Source: Seonamhaeicola sp. S2-3
GTDB lineage: Bacteria; Bacteroidota; Bacteroidia; Flavobacteriales; Flavobacteriaceae
NCBI RefSeq assembly: GCF_001971785.1
Contig: NZ_CP019389.1
Location: forward strand, 3,235,001-3,299,000
Direction: 5' to 3'
Length of the DNA: 64,000 nucleotides
Shown here piece after piece: positions 1-9,013 of this stretch. The position numbers were made by a program, and so were the translations under genes. The notes under the pieces were generated by a model, which worked only from the letters and a program-made list of their open reading frames with translations, was not told the DNA's origin and did not search any database. Position 1 is the stretch's first letter. Each line of letters starts with the position of its first letter.

Positions 1-215
1 TAGGTAAAGTCATCTCTCATTGCGGTTACCCATGAGGTTTGTAAATTGTATTCTGTACTAGCCTCATTAAATTCTTTTGCAATTTTTTCATAGTCTGCTG
101 ATTTTGATGGCTTCACATTGTCTTGATGAATTTGAAAAGCTTGTTGCGCAGATAAGAAAGTTACATTTAACGAGAGTAGAACAGCTAATACAAAAGATAA
201 TTTAATTGTTTTCAT
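1..215 (-). CDS. Secreted hypothetical protein, N-terminal part (runs off window)
   Basis: Only the first 71 codons lie in the window; the gene continues past its left edge. The protein begins MKTIKLSFVLAVLLSLNV and continues to LSAQQ, a typical signal peptide with a likely cut after the Ala-Gln near residue 24, so export to the periplasm or surface is expected. The mature part seen here (AFQIHQDNVKPSKSADYEK onward) is charged and probably helical. I do not recognise the family. The ATG at 213-215 was chosen because the signal peptide starts directly there. Confidence 0.7.
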   Translation of the reverse strand, partial: MKTIKLSFVLAVLLSLNVTFLSAQQAFQIHQDNVKPSKSADYEKIAKEFNEASTEYNLQTSWVTAMRDDFT

Positions 216-377
216 TTCATTTATGGTTTAAAAGTTAGTAATACAATTTTAAGCCCATAAACATGACCAGAAAAACAAACGTTTTTCTAATTTGAGAGAA
301 GTGCTAAATAGAGTCTGGGACTCTTAAGGAGAGTTGTAAGATACTGAAAAAAAAGAAATTACCTATACAAGTGACTG

Positions 378-920
378 TTATTTTGTTAATTTAAAAAAGC
401 TAAAGGTATTTCCGCCATAACTTTTTGAATAATCAAAATTAACATGATTTGATAAATCTGTGTGCTTAGAATGTTCTATAATTAACACACCATCATTAAG
501 CAACAAATTATTATTAAAAACATAATCTGAAATGGTTAAAAATTGTTCTGTTGTAAAGTTATAGGGTGGGTCTGCAAAAATAATATCAGATTGCATTTTA
601 GTTTTTTCTAAAAATTTAAACACATCACTTTTTATGGTTTGTATAGGCATCTCAAAAGAAGCGGCTGTTTTATTTATAAACTTAATGCAGTTAAAATTTT
701 CATCAACGCTCACAATATTTGTTGTTCCTCTTGATGCAAATTCATAGCTAATGTTACCAGTACCAGCAAATAAATCTAGCACCGAAATATCTTCAAAATA
801 ATACGAGTTATTTAAGATATTGAATAACGATTCTTTTGCCATATCTGTTGTAGGGCGAACTGGAAGGTTTTTTGGCGCAACAATTTTGCGTCTTTTGTAT
901 GTTCCTGATATTATACGCAT
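378..920 (-). CDS. rsmD: 16S rRNA (guanine(966)-N(2))-methyltransferase RsmD
   Basis: RsmD methylates G966 of 16S rRNA with S-adenosylmethionine during 30S assembly. The 180-residue length is normal for the family. The start MRIISGTYKRRKI is the usual RsmD opening, the SAM-binding motif LDLFAGTG lies at residues 48-55, and the catalytic N2-methyltransferase motif DPPY at 117-120. The gene follows a DUF3822 gene and the two meet at base 920 with a one-base stop/start overlap, so they are probably co-translated. This pairing is common in flavobacteria. Confidence 0.93.
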   Translation of the reverse strand: MRIISGTYKRRKIVAPKNLPVRPTTDMAKESLFNILNNSYYFEDISVLDLFAGTGNISYEFASRGTTNIVSVDENFNCIKFINKTAASFEMPIQTIKSDVFKFLEKTKMQSDIIFADPPYNFTTEQFLTISDYVFNNNLLLNDGVLIIEHSKHTDLSNHVNFDYSKSYGGNTFSFFKLTK

Positions 921-1741
921 TAAAAACTTTTAATTAAAGCAAAATTTGAATAGTTGGTTTTTGTATTTTCAATAAATTTAAAAGAGTCGTTTCTATTTCC
1001 AAAAGTTACATGTCTTACATATCGGTATGTAATTTTATAAAACTCGTCATCTTTATCTATATCGCCTACAAATACTAAATTAAAAACTTCTGGATTTAAG
1101 TTTAATTGTTCGGCAGTAAATAGAATGTAATAAATAAAATCTTCTTTTGTAATATACTCAAAGGTATTGTAGAATATTAGTTTTGCTTTTTCAATAACTA
1201 TTATTTCAAGGTGGCTAGCGCTAACGTTTACATAAACTTTTGTTACTTCTGCATTTTTTTCTAATTGAAGAATGGATTCAATTAATACGGTTGAAATATG
1301 TTTAAAAGTAAAAGCCCCAAATTTATCAATTAAATAGTTATTAATATTTATGTATGGTATATAAACACAAACACTATCGCTTAATAAAACATTATCATAA
1401 GTAATGTAATCAGACTTTAGAATTTTAGAGTTGAATTTTAAATAATCTGCTAAGGCATCTTTATTAAATAGAGGTTTGGGTACAAGTGTAGACAACTCAT
1501 TATCGTGTATTACGCAAACGCTATCAAAGTCTTCATGTAGAGATGTTTCTGTGTTGAATAGCCCTTTTAATTCATCTAAAAGTTCTATAGGGTTTAGTTT
1601 TCTATCAAAGTCAATAACTTTTAAAGTAGAAATAGTATTTGTATCTTTTTGTAGAATACAAAAAGAAAGTCCATTCAAACTAAGTTGAATGGACAATTGT
1701 TTATTAGTTAGTTTATTTATATTTCTATTCGTTATCGCCAT
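920..1741 (-). CDS. DUF3822 family protein
   Basis: The protein matches the DUF3822 family of Bacteroidota by its overall pattern and by its place directly upstream of rsmD. Function is not established. The body contains repeated short beta segments such as LSIQLSLNGLSFCIL near the N terminus and VYVNVSASHLEIIVIE in the middle, which is compatible with the actin-like ATPase fold sometimes proposed for this family, although I see no clear phosphate-binding loops. I place the start at the ATG 1739-1741 (MAITNRN, 273 residues). An in-frame ATG at 1762 would add seven residues but lies deeper inside the upstream gene, with which this start already overlaps by 17 bp. Confidence 0.75.
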   Translation of the reverse strand: MAITNRNINKLTNKQLSIQLSLNGLSFCILQKDTNTISTLKVIDFDRKLNPIELLDELKGLFNTETSLHEDFDSVCVIHDNELSTLVPKPLFNKDALADYLKFNSKILKSDYITYDNVLLSDSVCVYIPYININNYLIDKFGAFTFKHISTVLIESILQLEKNAEVTKVYVNVSASHLEIIVIEKAKLIFYNTFEYITKEDFIYYILFTAEQLNLNPEVFNLVFVGDIDKDDEFYKITYRYVRHVTFGNRNDSFKFIENTKTNYSNFALIKSF

Positions 1742-2462
1742 ATGTTTTAGGCCAGTTCCCATTAGTTTTAACCTCTTCCATTGATCCTACTTTTAAGGCA
1801 TCTCCATTAACACCATCTACCGAAACTACTTGGTTTTCTTGCACTAATAAATCTTTATCTAAATCGTATAGAATAACATCTTTTTTAACAGATGCTTCAA
1901 ATACAGGTATGTTTAAACCATTTTGCTCTAAAAATCCAGCTTGCATTTTAAATTTTTCACCTGGTTTACCTACTGGTACATTCATCATAGTTTTGTATCT
2001 ATCAGAATTTTTAAATAAAGAGTCTTTAACAGATACAAAGCCTAAAGTATCAATAATTACTTCGTCTTTAAACATATCAACTTGATAGCGTTTAGTCATT
2101 TCAACATCTAAAACACTAGTATCTCTTCGTTGTGTAATAGTAAACTGCGCTGTATCAACAAACTTGATTAATCCATCAAAACCTTGAGCAAATTTACCTG
2201 TAACCGTTTTATGTGCTAATTGAGCATCTCTAATATCTTTTAGACTTTCTATTACTTGAGCATAACGCTTCTTCTTAATCTTATTGAATTTAATTGGCTC
2301 GTAAATAGATTGGTAAGTTTGGTAGCCAAGGTATCCTATCAATACCCAAAGTAATATGCTTAAAAAAGGTTTTAGTTTTAGTGGTACAAATTTGTCTACT
2401 ATTTTAACCAATACAATAGTTAATAGTACTACACCAACAGCAATAAGAATAAATTTTAACAT
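1725..2462 (-). CDS. Conserved membrane-anchored hypothetical protein
   Basis: A 245-residue protein with two hydrophobic segments at about residues 2-20 and 33-50, followed by a soluble domain of about 190 residues rich in Asp, Lys and Val. The second segment ends in GYLGYQTYQSIYEP. The soluble part should lie on one side of the inner membrane. No enzyme motif is visible and I do not recognise a named family. It is the first gene of the run DUF3822-rsmD, overlapping DUF3822, and a TAnnTTTG element lies about 45 bp upstream. Confidence 0.6.
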   Translation of the reverse strand: MLKFILIAVGVVLLTIVLVKIVDKFVPLKLKPFLSILLWVLIGYLGYQTYQSIYEPIKFNKIKKKRYAQVIESLKDIRDAQLAHKTVTGKFAQGFDGLIKFVDTAQFTITQRRDTSVLDVEMTKRYQVDMFKDEVIIDTLGFVSVKDSLFKNSDRYKTMMNVPVGKPGEKFKMQAGFLEQNGLNIPVFEASVKKDVILYDLDKDLLVQENQVVSVDGVNGDALKVGSMEEVKTNGNWPKTYGDNE

Positions 2463-2506
2463 TGTTATATTGTTATTTTAATTAAAAAGTTATCAAAGGT
2501 CTTTCG

Positions 2507-2568
2507 CAAATCTACAATTTTTTTTTAATGGTTAAAACACCAATTCAATAAAAATCATTCTATATTTG
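2507..2568. promoter_or_regulatory. Divergent promoter elements
   Basis: The 122-bp gap between divergent genes holds a Bacteroidota-type -7 box on each strand: TATATTTG at 2561-2568 facing the helicase gene, 17 bp before its ATG, and TAGATTTG on the minus strand at 2507-2514 facing the membrane-protein gene. No good -33 TTG is present at the right distance for either, so the assignment rests on the -7 boxes and the divergent layout. Confidence 0.45.
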
Positions 2569-2584
2569 AATAATTTATTTTTTA

Positions 2585-4009
2585 ATGACAAGTTCAGAAT
2601 TTTATTCGCTTATAAAACAGCAGTTTCCGTTTCAACCTACTTTAAAACAAGATATTGTTTTACAGCAATTATCTAACTTTATTTTTAGTAAATCACCAAA
2701 TGCTTTATACGTTTTAAAAGGTTATGCTGGTACAGGAAAGACCACAATTATAGGTACAATTGTTACTCATTTATGGAAAGCCAAAAAAAGTGCTGTTTTA
2801 ATGGCGCCTACAGGTAGGGCTGCTAAAGTAATTTCTAATTACTCTAAAAAGGAGGCTTTTACTATTCATAAAAAAATTTATTTTCCAAAAAAAGAAAAGG
2901 GTGGAGGCGTTAAATTTGTGCTACAGCCAAATAAGCATAAAAACACGCTTTTTATTGTAGATGAAGCGTCTATGATTCCTGATACTCCTGGAGATTCTAA
3001 ACTTTTTGAAAACGGTTCTTTGTTAGATGATTTAATGCAGTACGTATATTCTGGTCACCAATGTAAACTACTTTTAATTGGTGATACCGCACAATTACCT
3101 CCTGTAAGATTAGATTTAAGTCCGGCGTTAAACGAAAATACTTTAAGCCTAAATTACAACAAAGAAGTTAGTAAAATGGAACTTGATGAAGTGGTAAGGC
3201 AAGAACAAGATTCTGGTATTTTAATGAACGCTACGGTATTACGTGAAGCTTTATCAAATGAAGTGTTTGATTATTTTAAATTTGATTTAAAAGGGTTTAA
3301 AGATATTGTAAGGCTTATTGATGGGCATGAAATTATGGATGCTATAAATGACGCATATAGTGATTTAGGTAATGAAGAAACCGCCATTATTGTAAGAAGT
3401 AATAAACGCGCCAATTTATACAACCAACAAATAAGAAGTAGAATCCTTTTTAATGAAAACGAATTATCTGCTGGTGATTATTTAATGGTAGTTAAAAACA
3501 ATTATTTCTGGATTAAACCAACCACCGAAGCTGGTTTTATTGCCAATGGAGATATTATTGAAGTTTTAGAAATTTTTAAAATTGAAGATCTCTATGGTTT
3601 TAGGTTTGCAACAGTTAAAATAAGAATGGTAGACTACCCCAGAATGAGACCTTTTGAAACCGTATTGCTTTTAGATACAATTAATGCAGAAACCCCTTCG
3701 TTGTCTTATGAAGATTCTAACAGATTATACCAAGAAGTAGCCAAAGATTTTGAAAACGAAAGTAACTACCGCAAGTTTTTAAAAATAAAAGCAAGCAAAC
3801 ACTTTAATGCACTACAAGTGAAATTTTCATATGCTATAACTTGTCATAAATCTCAAGGCGGGCAATGGCACACCGTTTTTGTAGAGCAGCCATATTTACC
3901 TAATGGTATTGATAAAGAATATTTGCGTTGGCTTTACACAGCTGTAACCAGAGCCAAAGAAAAATTGTATCTTATTGGTTTTAAAGACGATTTTTTTGAA
4001 GAATTATAG
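2585..4009 (+). CDS. RecD/Pif1-like SF1 ATP-dependent DNA helicase
   Basis: A 474-residue superfamily 1 helicase of the RecD-like AAA type. Visible motifs in order are Walker A GYAGTGKT (46-53), motif Ia APTGRAAK (74-81), Walker B FIVDEAS (123-129), motif III GDTAQLPPV (166-174), an arginine-bearing VRQE motif near 207, CHKSQGGQW near 420 and the C-terminal motif VI YTAVTRAKEKLYLIG. It is likely a 5'-3' DNA helicase in repair or replication-fork processing. It lacks the long N-terminal extension of RecD2, and no recB or recC gene lies nearby. Known flavobacterial relatives are simply called AAA or RecD-like ATPases. Confidence 0.85.
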   Translation: MTSSEFYSLIKQQFPFQPTLKQDIVLQQLSNFIFSKSPNALYVLKGYAGTGKTTIIGTIVTHLWKAKKSAVLMAPTGRAAKVISNYSKKEAFTIHKKIYFPKKEKGGGVKFVLQPNKHKNTLFIVDEASMIPDTPGDSKLFENGSLLDDLMQYVYSGHQCKLLLIGDTAQLPPVRLDLSPALNENTLSLNYNKEVSKMELDEVVRQEQDSGILMNATVLREALSNEVFDYFKFDLKGFKDIVRLIDGHEIMDAINDAYSDLGNEETAIIVRSNKRANLYNQQIRSRILFNENELSAGDYLMVVKNNYFWIKPTTEAGFIANGDIIEVLEIFKIEDLYGFRFATVKIRMVDYPRMRPFETVLLLDTINAETPSLSYEDSNRLYQEVAKDFENESNYRKFLKIKASKHFNALQVKFSYAITCHKSQGGQWHTVFVEQPYLPNGIDKEYLRWLYTAVTRAKEKLYLIGFKDDFFEEL

Positions 4010-4011
4010 CT

Positions 4012-4578
4012 ATGACACCAGAAACCATTATTAGTTTATGTTTAGGAATTGGACTTGCTGCTTCAGTAGGTTTTAGAGTGTTTTTGCCTTTATTTGCACT
4101 TAGTTTAGCAGCATATTTTGATGTTTGGCACCTAAATGAATCTTGGCAATGGATAGGCAGCACAACAGCATTAATAACTTTAGGAGTGGCTACTTTAGTA
4201 GAAATTGTAGCATATTTTATACCATATATAGATAATCTTTTAGATAGCATTGCAGTACCTTTGGCAGGTATTGCAGGTACCATAGTTATGCTTTCTACTG
4301 TAGCAGATTTAGATCCCGTAATTACTTGGTCTTTAGCTATTATTGCAGGTGGTGGTACAGCGGCAGCCATAGCAGGAACATCTGGTACCACAAGGTTGGC
4401 ATCAACAGCTACCACAGCTGGTGTTGCAAACCCTGTAATTTCAACTTTAGAAACGGGAACGTCAGTAGTAATGTCTGTTGTATCTATTTTTATGCCTTTT
4501 CTAGCCATTATATTGGTTATAATAATTCTATTTATAATTTTAAAGTTGTATAAAAAGTTTAAAAGGGCTAAAGGCTGA
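4012..4578 (+). CDS. DUF4126 family membrane protein
   Basis: A 188-residue integral membrane protein whose opening, MTPETIISLCLGIGLAAS, and the following VGFRVFLPLFALSLAA are characteristic of DUF4126. About five hydrophobic segments are visible, with a Gly/Ala/Thr-rich stretch around residues 110-145 and a Lys-rich cytoplasmic tail (KLYKKFKRAKG). The function of the family is unknown. It starts two bases after the helicase stop, so the two are probably transcribed together. Confidence 0.8.
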   Translation: MTPETIISLCLGIGLAASVGFRVFLPLFALSLAAYFDVWHLNESWQWIGSTTALITLGVATLVEIVAYFIPYIDNLLDSIAVPLAGIAGTIVMLSTVADLDPVITWSLAIIAGGGTAAAIAGTSGTTRLASTATTAGVANPVISTLETGTSVVMSVVSIFMPFLAIILVIIILFIILKLYKKFKRAKG

Positions 4579-4626
4579 ACCATAAAAAAATATCCTATTT
4601 TTGAAGCCATGTAGATTAATTAGCTT

Positions 4627-5355
4627 ATGAGAATAATTTCAATGATTCCAGCACGTTACAGTGCAACCAGATTTCCAGGAAAACTCATGCAAGACCTTAA
4701 CGGAAAGTCTGTTATTTTAAGAACCTATCAAGCAACGGTTGGCACTAACTTATTTGATGATGTTTTTGTAGTGACCGATAGTGATGTTATTTATAACGAA
4801 ATTGTTAATAATGGTGGTAAAGCCATAAAAAGTAAAAAAGAACATAACTCTGGTAGCGATAGAATAGCCGAAGCTGTAGAAGATATGGATGTTGATATTG
4901 TTATTAATGTGCAAGGAGACGAACCTTTTACTGATAAAGAATCTCTATCTAAATTAATTAATGTTTTTAAAAATGATGATGATAAGGTAATTGACTTAGC
5001 TTCTTTAATGGTACATATTACAGATGAAGACGAAATAAATAATCCTAACACTGTAAAAGTTATTATAGATACTTTTGATTTTGCATTATACTTTTCCCGA
5101 AGTCCAATTCCATACCCAAGAGACAAGCATGTAAATGTTAAGTACTATAAACATAAAGGGGTTTATGCCTTTAGAAAAGAAGCGTTAATGGATTTTTATA
5201 AACTCCCCATGCTAACGCTTGAAGCCTCAGAAAAATTAGAACAACTAAGGTATTTAGAATACGGAAAAAGAATAAAAATGGTAGAAACCAATGTACAAGG
5301 CATAGAAATTGATACTCCTGAAGATTTAGAACGCGCAAAAAAAGCATGGAAATAA
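4627..5355 (+). CDS. kdsB: 3-deoxy-manno-octulosonate cytidylyltransferase (CMP-Kdo synthetase)
   Basis: KdsB activates Kdo with CTP to give CMP-Kdo for inner-core lipopolysaccharide. The 242-residue length is typical. The nucleotide-binding start [13 protein letters not shown] (7-19), the substrate loop QGDEP (96-100), the RSPIPYPR stretch and the closing [12 protein letters not shown] are family hallmarks. The next gene starts inside its last codons, and a KdnB-like Kdo 8-oxidase lies just downstream. That context raises the possibility that this enzyme activates 8-amino-Kdo, as the Shewanella enzyme does; sequence alone does not settle the substrate. Confidence 0.93.
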   Translation: MRIISMIPARYSATRFPGKLMQDLNGKSVILRTYQATVGTNLFDDVFVVTDSDVIYNEIVNNGGKAIKSKKEHNSGSDRIAEAVEDMDVDIVINVQGDEPFTDKESLSKLINVFKNDDDKVIDLASLMVHITDEDEINNPNTVKVIIDTFDFALYFSRSPIPYPRDKHVNVKYYKHKGVYAFRKEALMDFYKLPMLTLEASEKLEQLRYLEYGKRIKMVETNVQGIEIDTPEDLERAKKAWK

Positions 5356-6050
5356 ATTATAAAAACATAAAAGTTATCGGCTTTGATGCCGATGATACAC
5401 TTTGGGTAAACGAAACCTACTTTAGAGAGGCAGAAGAGGCATTTTGTAAGTTACTTTTAGAATATGAAACACCTAACAAAATAGACCAAGAATTATTTAA
5501 AATGGAAATGAATAATCTAAACCTTTATGGTTATGGTGTTAAAGCCTTTGTTTTGTCAATGGTAGAATCTGCTTTAGAAATTTCAAACAACAATGTTTCA
5601 AATAAAACCATAGAAAAAATATTAAACATAGGTAAAAATATGCTTAATAAGCCAGTAGAATTGTTAGATGGGGTAGAAGATGTGTTAAAAGAGCTATCAA
5701 AAAAATACCGTTTAATTTTGGCTACTAAAGGCGATTTATTGGATCAAGAACGAAAACTAGAAAAATCTGGATTAACAAGCTATTTTCATCACATTGAAGT
5801 ATTAAGCGATAAAAAAGAAGCCAATTACTCTAAATTATTAAATCATTTAGACGTACAACCTTCAGAATTTTTAATGATAGGGAATTCTCTAAAATCTGAT
5901 GTATTACCTATAGTAAATTTAAAAGCCCACGCCATACATGTTCCTTTTCATACCACTTGGGCACATGAAGAAGTTAGTGAAAATGAAACTAACGGAAAAT
6001 CCTATAAAACTATAAGCTCTCTAAGAGAATTATTGAAAATATTAAATTAA
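5346..6050 (+). CDS. HAD-superfamily hydrolase (YjjG-like)
   Basis: A 234-residue haloacid-dehalogenase-type phosphatase. Motif I is GFDADDTLW with nucleophile D14 and acid D16, motif II is LATKGD, motif III the Lys of DKKEANY, and motif [13 protein letters not shown] helical cap is inserted between motifs I and II. It overlaps the end of kdsB by 10 bp, so it is translated with it. The short tetrameric KdsC family that removes phosphate from Kdo-8-phosphate lacks such a cap, so this is not an ordinary KdsC. The context still suggests a sugar phosphate substrate (inference). Confidence 0.85.
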   Translation: MEINYKNIKVIGFDADDTLWVNETYFREAEEAFCKLLLEYETPNKIDQELFKMEMNNLNLYGYGVKAFVLSMVESALEISNNNVSNKTIEKILNIGKNMLNKPVELLDGVEDVLKELSKKYRLILATKGDLLDQERKLEKSGLTSYFHHIEVLSDKKEANYSKLLNHLDVQPSEFLMIGNSLKSDVLPIVNLKAHAIHVPFHTTWAHEEVSENETNGKSYKTISSLRELLKILN

Positions 6051-6155
6051 AACATAGAATATAAATATATATTCTGAAGAAATTTCAACAGTATTACAAC
6101 CAGTAAAAATTAAAATAGTTTTATTTTTACATTTTGAAAAAGAAAACAACAATAA

Positions 6156-7238
6156 ATGAGTTATAAAAACTTTCCCATGGTGCCAAGAGTTATTTTTGGC
6201 AGAGGTAGTTTCAATCAGTTAAGCGATATTTTAGCCCCAAAACGCTTAAGTATAAATGCTCCATTTATATTTTTAGTAGATGATGTTTTTAAGGCAGATA
6301 CATGGTTAACTTCAAGAATACCATTATCTTATGAAGATAAAATTCTTTATATATCGGCAAATGAAGAACCAAAAACAGAACAAGTTGATGATTTGGTTGA
6401 AGAAATTATTTTAAACACAAAAGAAAGACCTTCTGGAATTATAGGCATAGGAGGCGGTACCCTTTTGGATTTGGCTAAAGCAGTAGCCATAATGCTAACC
6501 AATGAAGGTGAAGCTAAAGATTATCAAGGTTGGGATTTAGTTAAAAACCCTGCCGTTTATCACGTAGGTATTCCAACTATTTCTGGTACAGGAGCCGAAG
6601 TTTCTAGAACTACTGTGTTAACAGGACCAAGTAAAAAGCTAGGAATTAATTCTGATTTCACACCGTTTGATCAGGTTGTTTTAGATTCAGAACTTACAAA
6701 AAATGTTCCCACAGACCAATGGTTTTATACAGGAATGGATTGTTACATTCATTGCATAGAATCATTAAACGGAACATATTTAAACGCCTTTAGCCAGAGT
6801 TACGGAGATATTGCTTTAACATTATGTAAAGAAGTATTTTTAAGTGATGAATTGTCAAAAACTGAAATTCAAGAAAAACTCATGATGGCTTCATGGCATG
6901 GAGGTATGAGTATTGCATACTCTCAAGTAGGGGTAGCTCATGCTATGAGTTATGGTCTATCTTATCTATTAGGTACCAAACACGGCATTGGTAATTGTAT
7001 TGTTTTTGACCACTTAGAAGAGTTTTATCCCGAAGGCGTGAAACTTTTTAAGGAAATGAAAATTAAACACAATATTTCTTTACCTAAAGGTATTTGTGCC
7101 GATTTAAGTGATGACCAATTAGATACAATGATAGATATAGCATTAGACCTTGTGCCGCTATGGGAAAATGCTTTAGGAAAAAATTGGCAGAAAAAAATTA
7201 CAAGAAAAAAGCTAAAAGAGCTATACCAAAAAATGTAA
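6156..7238 (+). CDS. kdnB: KdnB-like 3-deoxy-D-manno-octulosonate 8-oxidase (Fe-dependent alcohol dehydrogenase)
   Basis: A 360-residue type III (iron) alcohol dehydrogenase. Nucleotide-binding GIGGGT is at 98-102, and likely metal ligands are D195, H199 (MDCYIHCIES), H262 and H276 (KHGIGNCIVFD). The segments NYQGWDL-like DYQGWDLVKNP, GIPTISGTGAE, DQWFYTGMDCYIHC and AYSQVGVAHAMSYGLSYLLG closely resemble, from memory, Shewanella KdnB, which oxidises C8 of Kdo before KdnA transaminates it to 8-amino-Kdo. Position downstream of kdsB supports this role. No kdnA-type aminotransferase is in the window, so function beyond the oxidation is inferred. Confidence 0.78.
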   Translation: MSYKNFPMVPRVIFGRGSFNQLSDILAPKRLSINAPFIFLVDDVFKADTWLTSRIPLSYEDKILYISANEEPKTEQVDDLVEEIILNTKERPSGIIGIGGGTLLDLAKAVAIMLTNEGEAKDYQGWDLVKNPAVYHVGIPTISGTGAEVSRTTVLTGPSKKLGINSDFTPFDQVVLDSELTKNVPTDQWFYTGMDCYIHCIESLNGTYLNAFSQSYGDIALTLCKEVFLSDELSKTEIQEKLMMASWHGGMSIAYSQVGVAHAMSYGLSYLLGTKHGIGNCIVFDHLEEFYPEGVKLFKEMKIKHNISLPKGICADLSDDQLDTMIDIALDLVPLWENALGKNWQKKITRKKLKELYQKM

Positions 7239-7239
7239 T

Positions 7240-7788
7240 ATGCAATGGTTAGCTAAATTTATCTACTATAAAATTCTTGGTTGGAAAGTTGTTGGAAATA
7301 CAACACTTTCTAAAGACCAAATTAAAAAAGCAGTTATTATAGCTGCTCCCCACACTAGTTGGCATGATTTCTATATAGGCGTTCTTTTGCGCTCTGTTTT
7401 AGGAGTAAAAACAAATTTTGTTGGTAAAAAAAGTTTGTTCGCTTTTCCTTTTGGATGGTTTTTTAGAGCACTTGGTGGCGCACCAGTTAACAGATCTTCA
7501 AATAAAAATCAAGTTCAAGAAATAGCAAATATATTTAAGAAAAAAGAAGAGTTTAGGTTAGCCATGTCTCCTGAAGGAACAAGAGAAAAAGTTGAAAAAT
7601 GGAGAACGGGATTTTATTATATTGCTAAAGAAGCACAAGTACCAATAATAATGTTTACGTTAGATTTTGAAAATAAGCAAAATAAAATTTCAGAACCATT
7701 TTATCCAACTAATGATACCGAAGCAGATTTTAAGTTTATTCGTAATTTTTTTAAGAACGTAAAAGGGAAAATACCCGAATATTCTTAA
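7240..7788 (+). CDS. 1-acyl-sn-glycerol-3-phosphate acyltransferase family protein
   Basis: A compact 182-residue PlsC-type acyltransferase. The catalytic HX4D motif is PHTSWHD with H38 and D43, and the glycerol-phosphate binding motif is SPEGTR (110-115). The Gly/Pro-rich stretch FRALGGAPVNRSS between them matches motif II. It starts one base after the kdnB stop, so it belongs to the same transcript. Members of this short subgroup act on lysophospholipids or other envelope lipids; coupling to Kdo genes suggests a lipid-A or outer-membrane role, but this is inference. Confidence 0.82.
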   Translation: MQWLAKFIYYKILGWKVVGNTTLSKDQIKKAVIIAAPHTSWHDFYIGVLLRSVLGVKTNFVGKKSLFAFPFGWFFRALGGAPVNRSSNKNQVQEIANIFKKKEEFRLAMSPEGTREKVEKWRTGFYYIAKEAQVPIIMFTLDFENKQNKISEPFYPTNDTEADFKFIRNFFKNVKGKIPEYS

Positions 7789-7912
7789 TACTATTTTAGT
7801 AATTTAATTTTTGGCATAGAATTTGAAAATATGTAGATGTGCTAGTAAATGAAACATAAAGTAAACAATTTATTGTCACTAAAAAGAAACATCAACTAAT
7901 ACACTTAAAGCA

Positions 7913-7940
7913 AAAAGCTATTTCAAAAGAAATAGCTTTT
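7913..7940. terminator. Intrinsic terminator between convergent genes
   Basis: Perfect arms AAAAGCTATTT and AAATAGCTTTT with a six-base loop, followed on the plus strand by ATTTTT. It ends the kdsB-acyltransferase transcript and could also serve the minus-strand gene ending at 7994. Confidence 0.75.
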
Positions 7941-7993
7941 ATTTTTAAGATTGTCTACAATAATTAATTTTTAGGATTGTACCTTTAAAAGAA

Positions 7994-8992
7994 TTATAGA
8001 TTACCTAAAATTTTATCCATTACCCAATTAGCATGTAAGGCAGTTTCACCTGTTGAAGGGTGTTTAAAGTTGTTAAAAACAAGCTCATCTCTCATACCTT
8101 CAACATGCGGATGTTGAATATGTTTTGGGTTTTCAATAAAAACGGTTTCATTTTTAGATTGGCTAGTTAAAACAATGGGGGTTTCATGAAACACTGCAAA
8201 TTCAATTTTTCCTGTGCTTCCAAAAATTGTAACTGAGTCTAAATGGTTAGAGGCACCAAAATTCCATGTTCCAGAGCCAGTAATGCCGTTTTCATGAATC
8301 CAGCTAGCAGTAAAAGCATCTTTGGCACTATATAAATTTTGCTGATTAGCGCTAAAGCCATAAGCATCTTTAATGTTGCCTAGTAAAAAATTGAATAAAT
8401 CTAAACCATGACTAGCTAAATCATCAAAATAACCACCAGGAGCTATTTTAGAGTCTGTTCTCCAATTATATGCTTTAGATTTGTCTAGCTCACTAGCAGG
8501 TTTGGTTTGAATCCAACTAATATGTCTAATTTCACCAATAAAATTAGCATCTAACCATTCTTTTACTTTTAGAAATCTAGGTAATGAACGCCTGTAATAA
8601 GCTACAAAAAGTGGAATGTTTTTTTCTTTAAAGGTTTTATATATAGCTAAACTATCTTGGTAATTTGAAGTCATTGGTTTTTCAATACAACAAATTTTAC
8701 CAGCATTTGCCACTTTTAGGGCATATTCTTTATGGCTATCTGGCGGGGTGGCAATATAAACAGCATTAATTTCATCATCATTAATTAAATCATTGGCATT
8801 GGTGTAGTATTTTTTTACTTGATGCCTTTTAGCGTAATCTTTGGCTTTTTCTTCATTACGCCTCATTACTGCCACTAATTCAAACCCATTAGTTTGTTGA
8901 TATGGAGGGCCACTTTTAACCTCGGTAACATTACCACAACCTATAATTCCCCATTTAATTGTTTTTGTAACTGACTTTACGTTGGGGTTCAT
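7994..8992 (-). CDS. Gfo/Idh/MocA family oxidoreductase
   Basis: A 332-residue NAD(P)-dependent sugar-type dehydrogenase. The Rossmann start is WGIIGCGNVTEVKSGPPYQ, AVYIATPPDSH is the second nucleotide-binding strand, and CIEKPMTSN carries the conserved EKP lysine. The C-terminal half has the family pattern PGGYFDDLASHGLDLFNFLLG with Asp and His in the active-site region. The true substrate, a cyclic polyol or sugar, cannot be told from sequence. It sits 21 bp downstream of yebC, with no obvious functional link. Confidence 0.85.
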   Translation of the reverse strand: MNPNVKSVTKTIKWGIIGCGNVTEVKSGPPYQQTNGFELVAVMRRNEEKAKDYAKRHQVKKYYTNANDLINDDEINAVYIATPPDSHKEYALKVANAGKICCIEKPMTSNYQDSLAIYKTFKEKNIPLFVAYYRRSLPRFLKVKEWLDANFIGEIRHISWIQTKPASELDKSKAYNWRTDSKIAPGGYFDDLASHGLDLFNFLLGNIKDAYGFSANQQNLYSAKDAFTASWIHENGITGSGTWNFGASNHLDSVTIFGSTGKIEFAVFHETPIVLTSQSKNETVFIENPKHIQHPHVEGMRDELVFNNFKHPSTGETALHANWVMDKILGNL

Positions 8993-9013
8993 ATATTTTA
9001 AATTGACTTATGT

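Noticed and set aside
1476-1688. Plus-strand open frames inside DUF3822, thrA, thrB and other minus-strand genes
   Set aside because: All lie antisense to well-supported genes and show no domain or start signals of their own.
3981-4610. Long minus-strand open frame across the DUF4126 gene
   Set aside because: It is the antisense of a clear plus-strand membrane protein with family hallmarks, and its own sequence has no recognisable domain.
5346-6050. Calling the HAD gene kdsC
   Set aside because: It has a cap domain and is longer than the capless KdsC family, so the name would be misleading.
6056-6075. Palindrome AGAATATA-AATA-TATATTCT before kdnB
   Set aside because: Almost pure AT with no G+C stem or T-run; too weak to call a terminator, and no regulator is nearby.
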